Made by a program: the position numbers and the translations under genes
NCBI RefSeq assembly: GCF_016888125.1
Contig: NZ_JACSWA010000250.1
Location: 1-32,202, forward strand
Direction of reading: 5' to 3'
From: Spirulina sp. CCY15215
Lineage (GTDB): Bacteria > Cyanobacteriota > Cyanobacteriia > Cyanobacteriales > Spirulinaceae
DNA: 32,202 bases
Part shown: in pieces, positions 25,862 to 32,202 of the stretch
Layout: each line of letters begins with the position of its first letter
Numbering within the stretch: the stretch's first letter is position 1
Notes under the pieces: generated by a model
Seen by the model: the letters and a program-made list of their open reading frames with translations, nothing else
What the model was told of the DNA's origin: nothing
The model's database searches: none

Positions 25862-26593
25862 ATGACAGCTGAAAGTCCAGTAAGGTCTAGCAAAGGAGAA
25901 GTGACGAGGAAAACGCGATCGCCTCGCACTCCCTCCAACAGACGGCAAAATACGAGCATTTTGCTGTTTATTTTTAATAGTGAGAAATTTAAACGCTTTT
26001 TTGATATTAGTTTTTCTCTCAGCGTTTTAATTCTAGGATGTCCCCTTTATCTCATTTTGGCGTTTTTAATTGCCGTTACTTCTCCAGGTCCTATCTTTTA
26101 CGTGCAGCAACGAGTGGGTAAAAACTATCGATCCTTTCCCTGTCTCAAATTTAGAACGATGGTTTGTAATGCTGAGGAAATTTTAGATGAATTATTTCAG
26201 CATTCTCCAGAATTGCAACAAGAATTTGAGGACACCTACAAACTAAAGCAAGACCCTCGTATCACCAAAATTGGCAAATTTTTGCGCTTGACCAGTTTAG
26301 ACGAACTGCCTCAATTTTGGAATGTGTTAAAGGGAGAGATGAGTGTCGTTGGTCCGCGTCCCCTCGTCCCCGATGAATTAAAATATTACGGGCGCTATAT
26401 GGCCAAAGTGTTAACCGTTAAACCGGGAATTACGGGATTATGGCAAGTTTCCGGACGCAATGACCTTCCCTATCAGCGTCGCATTCACCTTGATGTTTAC
26501 TATGCCAGCTATCGCAGCCTGTTTTTGGATCTGTTTATTATTCTCAGAACCGTTGGAATTGTTCTATTTCCTGGCAATAATGGAGCTTACTAA
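25862..26593 (+). CDS. polyprenyl-phosphate sugar-phosphate transferase (WcaJ/RfbP type)
   Basis: Transfers a hexose-1-phosphate from a nucleotide sugar to undecaprenyl phosphate, the first membrane step of exopolysaccharide assembly. 243 aa from the ATG at 25862, which has GAGGAG five bases before it; a longer frame from 25730 would overlap the GT4 gene by about 100 bases. Residues 46-72 form the single membrane (reentrant) helix. The catalytic core follows: SPGPIFYVQQRVGKN, CLKFRTMV, RLTSLDELPQFWNVLKGEMS with the Asp-Glu dyad (147-148), VGPRPLVPDE and KPGITGLWQVSGRNDLPY. It is the short form, lacking the extra N-terminal membrane and Rossmann-like parts of full WcaJ. Sugar specificity is unknown. 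Confidence 0.94.
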   Translation: MTAESPVRSSKGEVTRKTRSPRTPSNRRQNTSILLFIFNSEKFKRFFDISFSLSVLILGCPLYLILAFLIAVTSPGPIFYVQQRVGKNYRSFPCLKFRTMVCNAEEILDELFQHSPELQQEFEDTYKLKQDPRITKIGKFLRLTSLDELPQFWNVLKGEMSVVGPRPLVPDELKYYGRYMAKVLTVKPGITGLWQVSGRNDLPYQRRIHLDVYYASYRSLFLDLFIILRTVGIVLFPGNNGAY

Positions 26594-26595
26594 TG

Positions 26596-26631
26596 GAGGG
26601 TTTGGAGAGGGTTTGGAGACCAAACCCGTAC
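26596..26631. repeat. palindromic GGGTTTGG repeat, one copy plus a partial
   Basis: A partial GAGGGTTTGGA is followed by a full copy (26607-26631, GAGGGTTTGGAGACC then AAACCCGTAC), in the opposite orientation to 10423-10491. It lies between the sugar-phosphate transferase gene and gmd and could form a hairpin in their common transcript. Confidence 0.88.
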
Positions 26632-26758
26632 CGATCGCGCATCGTGGGACGCTTTTGGCTGTTATTTTTTAACCAGTTATAATTGTTCAGTTGCGATCGG
26701 CGATCGCGCATCGGTTAGAATTGTTAACGGTTAAGTGTTAATTGTTACCTGAAAACGC

Positions 26759-27847
26759 ATGACGCAAGCAAAGAAGGCTCTAATTACGGGAATTACTGGT
26801 CAAGATGGTTCTTATTTAAGCGAACTATTACTTGAGAAAGGGTATGAAGTTCATGGAATTATCCGACGAACTTCGACATTTAATACCGATCGCATCGATC
26901 ATATTTATGTCGATCCTCACAGTGAAGGGGCGAAATTTTTTCTCCATTACGGCGATCTCACTGACGGGACGACCTTGGGGCGCATCGTCGAAGAAGTTCA
27001 ACCCCATGAAATCTACAATTTAGGCGCTCAATCTCATGTCCGAGTCAGTTTCGATTCTCCTGAATATACAGTGGATTCTGTAGCGATGGGAACCCTACGA
27101 CTCTTAGAAGCCGTGCGGGATTACCAACAACGCACCGGTAACGAAGTTCGTTACTATCAAGCTGGCTCTTCGGAAATGTTTGGTAAGGTGCAGGATGTCC
27201 CCCAAAAAGAAACTACGCCTTTCTATCCTCGCAGTCCTTACTCTTGTGCGAAGGTTTATGCTCACTGGCAAACCATTAATTATCGAGAATCCTATAATCT
27301 CTTTGCTTGTAACGGAATTTTATTTAATCACGAAAGTCCTCGCAGGGGAGAGACTTTTGTAACGCGAAAAATTACACGGGCAGTGGCTCGTATTGTCGCC
27401 GGACAGCAAAAAGACATCTATTTGGGTAATTTAGACTCTAAACGAGACTGGGGCTATGCCAAAGACTACGTGCGGGCAATGTGGCTGATGCTGCAACAGG
27501 ATACCCCAGATGATTACGTGATCTCCACGAATGAAACTCACTCTATTCAAGAGTTTCTCGATTTGGCCTTTAACTACGTTAATTTGAACTGGAAAGATTA
27601 CGTCAAATTTGATGCCCGCTATTTGCGCCCAGCAGAGGTGGATTTGCTCATCGGCGATTGTAGCAAAGCAAAGGAAAATTTAGGTTGGGAAACCTCTGTT
27701 TCTTTTGCGGAATTAGTGTATTTAATGGTAGAAGCAGATTTGGCGGCATTGGGACTCTCTTCCCCGAATAAAACCGATGCGATCGCACAAAAATTAGTGG
27801 AAGATAATGCCTATATCCGGCAAAATAGGGGCATGACTGTCGATTAG
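26759..27847 (+). CDS. gmd: GDP-mannose 4,6-dehydratase
   Basis: Converts GDP-D-mannose to GDP-4-keto-6-deoxy-D-mannose, the first step to GDP-L-fucose or GDP-rhamnose. 362 aa, normal length. Extended SDR fold with NADP-binding [10 protein letters not shown] (11-20) and the family-specific [28 protein letters not shown] and [11 protein letters not shown] are present, and the catalytic Tyr161-x3-Lys165 lies in [28 protein letters not shown] and [17 protein letters not shown] follow. The next gene, fcl, completes the pathway 30 bases later. The ATG is unambiguous because the Rossmann motif begins nine residues in. Confidence 0.97.
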   Translation: MTQAKKALITGITGQDGSYLSELLLEKGYEVHGIIRRTSTFNTDRIDHIYVDPHSEGAKFFLHYGDLTDGTTLGRIVEEVQPHEIYNLGAQSHVRVSFDSPEYTVDSVAMGTLRLLEAVRDYQQRTGNEVRYYQAGSSEMFGKVQDVPQKETTPFYPRSPYSCAKVYAHWQTINYRESYNLFACNGILFNHESPRRGETFVTRKITRAVARIVAGQQKDIYLGNLDSKRDWGYAKDYVRAMWLMLQQDTPDDYVISTNETHSIQEFLDLAFNYVNLNWKDYVKFDARYLRPAEVDLLIGDCSKAKENLGWETSVSFAELVYLMVEADLAALGLSSPNKTDAIAQKLVEDNAYIRQNRGMTVD

Positions 27848-27877
27848 ACTGGGAAATTGACGAGAGGGAAAAACGCA

Positions 27878-28816
27878 ATGTTAGATTTACAGGATAAACG
27901 GATCGTCGTTACCGGCGGTGCGGGTTTTTTAGGCAAGCAGGTAATTGCGCAACTGCACCAAGCAGGGGCAAATCCAGAGAAAATCTTTGTACCGCGATCG
28001 CAAGAATTCGATCTCTGTACTTTGGAGGCTTGTCACCAGGTCGTACAAAATCAAGATGTCATCATTCACTTAGCGGCTCACGTGGGTGGGATCGGGTTGA
28101 ACCGCGAAAAACCCGCCGAGTTGTTCTACGATAACTTAATGATGGGAACGCAGTTAATTCACGAAGCGCATAAAGCTGGGGTTGAGAAATTTGTCTGCGT
28201 CGGGACGATTTGCGCTTATCCCAAATTTACTCCGGTGCCTTTCAAGGAAGATGACCTTTGGAATGGCTATCCGGAGGAAACTAATGCCCCCTATGGCATT
28301 GCCAAAAAAGCCCTCTTGGTTCAATTGGAATCCTATCGACAGCAGTACGGATTTAATGGGGTGTATCTACTCCCCGTCAATCTCTACGGACCGGAAGATA
28401 ATTTCGATCCTCGCAGTTCTCATGTAATTCCAGCTTTAATCCACAAAGTCTACGAAGCACAAAAACAAGGTGAGAAAATTTTGCCCGTTTGGGGAGATGG
28501 TTCCCCAACGCGGGAATTTCTTTACTCCACCGATGCAGCACGGGGAATTGTCATGGCAACACAAAAATATAATGAATCTCCCCCGGTGAATTTGGGAACA
28601 AATCGAGAAATTTCGATTCGGGATCTCGTAGAACTCATTTGTAAATTAATGGAGTTTGAGGGCGAAATTATTTGGGAAACCGAGCAACCTAATGGTCAAC
28701 CTCGACGGTGTTTGGATACTCAACGCGCTCAGGAAAAATTTGGCTTTGTTGCGGAAGTTGGCTTTGAAGAAGGCTTGAAAAACACCATCGCATGGTATCG
28801 AAAAAATGCTGAATAG
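27878..28816 (+). CDS. fcl: GDP-L-fucose synthase
   Basis: Epimerises and reduces GDP-4-keto-6-deoxymannose to GDP-L-fucose with NADPH. 312 aa from the ATG at 27878, preceded by GAGGG nine bases away; the upstream TTG (27857) is unlikely. Motifs: [57 protein letters not shown] and the catalytic Tyr/Lys in [38 protein letters not shown] and [20 protein letters not shown] are typical of the family. It forms a two-gene unit with gmd, and with the upstream glycosyltransferases points to a fucosylated polysaccharide. Confidence 0.96.
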   Translation: MLDLQDKRIVVTGGAGFLGKQVIAQLHQAGANPEKIFVPRSQEFDLCTLEACHQVVQNQDVIIHLAAHVGGIGLNREKPAELFYDNLMMGTQLIHEAHKAGVEKFVCVGTICAYPKFTPVPFKEDDLWNGYPEETNAPYGIAKKALLVQLESYRQQYGFNGVYLLPVNLYGPEDNFDPRSSHVIPALIHKVYEAQKQGEKILPVWGDGSPTREFLYSTDAARGIVMATQKYNESPPVNLGTNREISIRDLVELICKLMEFEGEIIWETEQPNGQPRRCLDTQRAQEKFGFVAEVGFEEGLKNTIAWYRKNAE

Positions 28817-28893
28817 GTCATCAGTAAGAGGTCTTAGGTAATTACTTATTATCTGTTATTCACTTCACTGTTGACTATCAACTTTAAAAACCA

Positions 28894-30018
28894 ATGGGCA
28901 AAGCAATCATTTCTCGCATTATTTTCGCACTGTTTACAGGGTTGTGTTCTACCGGATTTATTGTTATTAATCCCGCCCCGATGCTCGCCCAGTATTCACC
29001 CCAAAATCAACAAATCGAGGCTCTGTTGCGTCAAGCTCGAGATCTCATCGATGCTGGGGATTACGATCGCGCGATCGCCGTTTACGAACAAGCAGCTTAT
29101 TACGATCGCCGTAATAGCAAAATTTACGCGGGGATCGGCTATCTGCGAACCCAGCAAGGACAGTATCGGGAAGCCTCTCGCGCCTATCAACAGGCATTGG
29201 CGATCGAGGGTAACAATGCCGATTTTTACTATGCCTATGCCTACTGTTTAGCGCAAATGGGGGACAATCGCAACGCCGCCCGCGCCTATGAGCGAGCCAT
29301 CCAACTCGCTCCGGCGAATAACAATAGTTATATGGGTTTGGGGGTTGTTCTCATGCGCCAGGGCAATTATTCTCGCGCCCTAGAAGTGTATAATCGCGTC
29401 GCTAGGAATAACCCTGAAGATGGCAGCGTTTTTGGGTTTATGGCAACGGCATTATTAGAACTCAATCGCGATCGAGAGGCGATCGATCTGTTGCAACGCG
29501 CTGTCGATCGCTACTCTAGCAATAGTCAATTGTGGATACAGTTGGGAATTTTTCTCGCTGGAATTGATGGCGATCTCGATGCGGCTCTGAATGCTTTCCG
29601 AAGAGCAGAAAGACTCAATCCTAATAATGCTAATGCTTCTCTACAAATTGGTCGAATTTTGCAAGAACAAGGACAGATTCCAGAAGCAAGAACAATGTTT
29701 GCTCGAGCGGCAACAGCAGGTGCTAATTCTTGGGCAATTCAAGTCGAAGTAGGTGATTTTTTCTTCGAGCAACAAAGTTATCTTTCTGCTACTAATGCCT
29801 ATAGATTGGCAACTCAACTCGCTCCCAATAATCCGGAACCTTTTTATAAACTGGGTTTAGTTTTTAGAGAGAGAAGACAGGAAGAAGAAGCGGTTAAAGC
29901 CTGGAATCGCGCCCTTCAACTTTACCGTCAACAAGGCGATCGCGCCGGGGTGCAAAGGGTACAATCGCTATTAAACGACGCGCCATCGAGCGATCGCATT
30001 TTTGAACCGTTTAATTAG
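28894..30018 (+). CDS. exported tetratricopeptide-repeat protein
   Basis: 374 aa. The first about 32 residues are an export signal: basic MGKAIISR, hydrophobic IIFALFTGLCSTGFIV, then a cleavable region near MLAQ. The rest is a run of about nine TPR units, e.g. ARDLIDAGDYDRAIAVYEQA, QYREASRAYQQALAIEGNNA and NYSRALEVYNRVARNNPEDG, ending in an extra helix and FNDAPSS-like residues before FEPFN. It should form a protein-binding superhelix in the periplasm or lumen. No catalytic domain is seen. It follows the fucose genes by 77 bases and could serve exopolysaccharide assembly or export; this link is only positional. Confidence 0.88.
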   Translation: MGKAIISRIIFALFTGLCSTGFIVINPAPMLAQYSPQNQQIEALLRQARDLIDAGDYDRAIAVYEQAAYYDRRNSKIYAGIGYLRTQQGQYREASRAYQQALAIEGNNADFYYAYAYCLAQMGDNRNAARAYERAIQLAPANNNSYMGLGVVLMRQGNYSRALEVYNRVARNNPEDGSVFGFMATALLELNRDREAIDLLQRAVDRYSSNSQLWIQLGIFLAGIDGDLDAALNAFRRAERLNPNNANASLQIGRILQEQGQIPEARTMFARAATAGANSWAIQVEVGDFFFEQQSYLSATNAYRLATQLAPNNPEPFYKLGLVFRERRQEEEAVKAWNRALQLYRQQGDRAGVQRVQSLLNDAPSSDRIFEPFN

Positions 30019-30078
30019 TATGCGGAAATCAGAAATGGGAAACAGTTTAATTTAATCTTGTTCAAAAGGGTAAATAAA

Positions 30079-31347
30079 ATGCGATCGAGTTTATTGTTAT
30101 TGGTTTTCTCTATTTTTCTGGTTTCTCCTGCTAATGCTGCTAATCCCGATCATGTTGCTCGTTTATTAAGTACGAAATCTTGTCCGAAATGCGATTTGAG
30201 AGAGGCTCAACTCTCCCAAGCTGAGTTAGCTGGGGCAGATTTACAAGATGCAAATTTAGAAGGGGCAAATTTAAACCGTGCAAATTTACAAAGTGCTAAT
30301 TTGCAACGGGCAAACTTAAATGGGGCGCAATTAATTTTGGCCGATCTAGTCGGGGCTAATCTACGTTTAGCACAATTGCAGGCGATCGGTAAAGAAGAGG
30401 AAAAAACTTCCACTAATTTAGATAGTGCTAATTTACAAGGTGCAGATTTATCGTCAGCGCGATTAGACGAAGCATTCCTAAATCGAGCCAATTTAAAGAA
30501 TACAAATTTAGCTTTTGCACGACTATATGCAGCAGATTTAAGACGAGCAACACTCGACGGTAGTTTCTTGGGTGGTGCTAATTTTGTCAGTGCGAATTTA
30601 GAGCAAGCAAGTTTAAAAAACACTGATGCGAGAGGTGCAGTTTTTACCAGTGCTAACCTCGATCGCGCAACTTTAACTCTCAGCGATCTGAGAAATAGTA
30701 ACTTTCAAAGTGCAATCTTAAACAATGTTAATGCAAGGGCAACTAATTTGGCCGGAGCTAACTTGATTCAAGCTCAATTACAAGAGGCCAATTTCAAGGA
30801 AGCAGGTTTTGTGAAGGCGAATTTAACAGCAGCCAATTTGAGTCGAGGGGTTTTTCAAGATGCTAGTTTTAATTGGGCTAATTTGGAAGGGGCAAATTTA
30901 GAAGAGGCAAATTTAACGCGCACTAAGTTGGCGATCGCCAATTTAAACCGCGTTAACTTAATCGGGGCTAAATTACCTTCTGCTTATCTTCACGGGGCAT
31001 CTTTAATTTCTAGTGATTTGAGTGGTGCAGATTTATCCCTTGCCACCTTGAAAACTGCCAAATTAACAGATACAATTCTGGTAGGCTGCACGTTAGAAAA
31101 AGCCGATCTAAGTCAAGCAGAATTAATCAATGCTAATTTAAGCTATACCAATTTACGGGAAGCAAAATTAATTGATGCTAATTTAGAAGGGGCAAATCTT
31201 AGTGATGCCAATTTGCAACTCGCCGATCTTAGTGGTGCAGTTTTATTAAATGCCAATTTAACCCGTGCCGATCTCACTGATACTATCTTTAAAGGTGCAA
31301 CTTGGGTTAATGTTCGGGGAGTGGAGAATAGGGAAATAGAAAATTAA
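30079..31347 (+). CDS. exported pentapeptide-repeat protein
   Basis: 422 aa from the ATG at 30079, with GGGTAAATAAA before it; the TTG at 30058 is less likely. A signal peptide (SLLLLVFSIFLVSPANAA) is followed by a short NPDHVARLLSTKSCPKCDL element and then pentapeptide repeats of the A(D/N)LXX type almost to the C-terminus (ANLEGANLNRANLQSANL and so on). These fold as a right-handed quadrilateral beta-helix. A non-repeat loop (about GKEEEKTSTN) interrupts early on. The CPKC pair directly before the helix is common at this place in cyanobacterial members. The product should be periplasmic or lumenal; function unknown. Confidence 0.9.
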   Translation: MRSSLLLLVFSIFLVSPANAANPDHVARLLSTKSCPKCDLREAQLSQAELAGADLQDANLEGANLNRANLQSANLQRANLNGAQLILADLVGANLRLAQLQAIGKEEEKTSTNLDSANLQGADLSSARLDEAFLNRANLKNTNLAFARLYAADLRRATLDGSFLGGANFVSANLEQASLKNTDARGAVFTSANLDRATLTLSDLRNSNFQSAILNNVNARATNLAGANLIQAQLQEANFKEAGFVKANLTAANLSRGVFQDASFNWANLEGANLEEANLTRTKLAIANLNRVNLIGAKLPSAYLHGASLISSDLSGADLSLATLKTAKLTDTILVGCTLEKADLSQAELINANLSYTNLREAKLIDANLEGANLSDANLQLADLSGAVLLNANLTRADLTDTIFKGATWVNVRGVENREIEN

Positions 31348-31384
31348 ACAATATTCATAATTCATCATTCATAACTTGTATAAC

Positions 31385-31969
31385 ATGAACACACCCAGTC
31401 ATTACGTTTTTAATCTCGCCCTCATGGGTACTGTTTTAACACCGGAGGCAAAAGTAGCCATTACCATTGGTTCAATGCTTCCTGATGCACCGATTTTCGC
31501 ATTTTACTTGGTTGCTAAGTTTGTGCAAAAGCTGCCGGAAAAACAAATCTGGAATGAAGCATATTACGAACCATTTTGGCAGAATATTATTGCTTTATTT
31601 CATTCTATTCCTGTTGCGGCGATCGCCATTCCTGTCTGTCTTTATTTTCGTTGGAAAATGGCCGCATTTCTCTTTGCGAGTATGATCCTGCACGATTTAT
31701 TAGACCTTCCTGTTCACAATGAAGACGCACACCGCCATTTCTTCCCTTTTAGTGATTATCGCTTCATTAGTCCGATTTCCTATTGGGATCCTCAACATCA
31801 TGCAGTCTTCGTTGCTTTGGGAGAATTATTATTAGTATTAGTTGCAACACCGTTTGTATTTAAAATGCTCGATACATGGTTAGCTAAAGGAATTTTAATT
31901 TCAATTAATGTCGTTTATGTTATTGGTTATTTAAGATTTTATGTCTTTCGCGGTGGTTTTTCATTTTAG
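31385..31969 (+). CDS. membrane-bound metal-dependent hydrolase-like protein
   Basis: 194 aa from the ATG at 31385, which places the first motif at the N-terminus; TTG at 31376 is the alternative. MNTPSHYVFNLAL, GSMLPDAPIFAFYLV and the metal-ligand-like HDLLDLPVHNEDAHRHFFPF match the general pattern of the YdjM-type inner-membrane hydrolase-like family: a conserved Asp after SxxPD and paired His/Asp in a later helix. There are three to four membrane segments (about 25-45, 75-100, 145-165 and 170-185). Substrate and activity are unknown. It is the last gene before the structured RNA. Confidence 0.75.
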   Translation: MNTPSHYVFNLALMGTVLTPEAKVAITIGSMLPDAPIFAFYLVAKFVQKLPEKQIWNEAYYEPFWQNIIALFHSIPVAAIAIPVCLYFRWKMAAFLFASMILHDLLDLPVHNEDAHRHFFPFSDYRFISPISYWDPQHHAVFVALGELLLVLVATPFVFKMLDTWLAKGILISINVVYVIGYLRFYVFRGGFSF

Positions 31970-32004
31970 GTCTTTTCTTAATATCTAGTCTATCTACAAA
32001 ATGC

Positions 32005-32145
32005 AAAAAGAGGACTCCCGCTAGACCCGAAGGGTTAGCGGTGAGATGACGAGCGCGTTCCCTCTTGGTTGATTGGATATGGCGAATTCGATTCGCCATC
32101 CCTCAACCGCTTGGTGAATTCGATTCACCGGGGTCGCTCGTCTTT
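32005..32145 (+). ncRNA. HEARO-type RNA (putative IscB/IsrB omega-RNA)
   Basis: About 140 nt that fold with a pseudoknot. AAGAGG (32008-32013) pairs with CCTCTT (32061-32066), and GACGAGCG (32048-32055) pairs with CGCTCGTC (32135-32142); the two cross. Within lie hairpin CCGCTA-g-ACCC/GGGT-TAGCGG (32018-32041), helix GGTTGA/TCAACC (32067-32072 with 32103-32108) enclosing ATGGCGAA/TTCGCCAT (32079-32099), and GGTGAA/TTCACC (32113-32129) with the same five-base loop. The sequence GAGGACTCCCGC and GGTGAGATGACGAGCG match my memory of HEARO RNAs, the RNA part of IscB/IsrB elements (identity from memory; the fold is seen directly). The guide would be the bases just 5', about 31985-32004. No nuclease ORF fits within the 57 bases left; it may lie beyond the window or be absent. 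Confidence 0.72.
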
Positions 32146-32170
32146 TTGCCAACAAACAAAACCGACCAAA

Positions 32171-32198
32171 GTAGGGACGTTAAATTTAACGTCCGTAC
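32171..32198. repeat. 28-bp near-perfect palindrome
   Basis: GTAGGGACGTTAAA and TTTAACGTCCGTAC pair with a single mismatch. It has the GTAGGG-start palindromic form of small cyanobacterial interspersed repeats, but its core differs from the GGGTTTGG family elsewhere in this window. Confidence 0.8.
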
Positions 32199-32202
32199 AC
32201 AT

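Noticed and set aside
30207-30623. Minus-strand 138-codon ORF rich in Lys, Phe, Ala and Ser
   Set aside because: It is the antisense reading of the pentapeptide repeats, whose periodic codons keep other frames open.

Overview
The window comes from a cyanobacterial chromosome, probably a filamentous, Oscillatoriales-like species. The palindrome GCGATCGC (HIP1) is scattered through almost every gene. Several families are cyanobacterial specialities: an adjacent DUF3038/DUF4335 pair, a Uma2 nuclease, an HTH-GrpE protein, a J-domain/TPR/membrane protein, a kinase with an SH3 tail, and a multi-PAS adenylate cyclase. Genus-level placement is inference.

Layout. Bases 1-240 hold a strongly folding RNA-like segment with no ORF, followed by AT-rich repeat DNA and a small conserved-looking protein (450-668) with a terminator. 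A 12-bp minisatellite precedes an HhoA/HtrA-type protease (1051-2277). Next come an AT-rich, HIP1-free membrane-protein gene that overlaps an HTH-GrpE-like gene (2505-4330), an initiator tRNA on the minus strand, a lipoprotein (minus), an ACT-malic enzyme, a DUF3859-like membrane protein, nadA, a 45-codon ORF overlapping a Ser/Thr kinase gene, and a J-domain/TPR protein.

The middle is signalling. A 4.8-kb class III adenylate cyclase gene (minus) encodes a binding-protein-like N-terminus and seven PAS domains. A divergent GAF/HisKA-like protein lacks the phospho-accepting His. A UPF0182 membrane protein follows, then the minus-strand pair DUF3038-DUF4335 preceded by an unlisted 54-aa ORF, and a Uma2 gene.

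From 24693 to 28816 lies an exopolysaccharide block: a GT4 glycosyltransferase, a polyprenyl-phosphate sugar-phosphate transferase, gmd and fcl. The last two make GDP-L-fucose from GDP-mannose, so the block probably starts and extends a fucose-containing glycan. It is followed by an exported TPR protein, an exported pentapeptide-repeat protein and a small membrane hydrolase-like protein.

Two signals stand out. The 3' edge (about 32005-32145) folds into a pseudoknotted RNA that looks like a HEARO RNA, i.e. the omega-RNA of an IscB/IsrB RNA-guided nuclease element; any protein gene would lie beyond the window. A palindromic 25-bp repeat family (consensus half GAGGGTTTGG) occurs at four places, once in frame inside the adenylate cyclase and once as a 47-bp tandem array just upstream of it.
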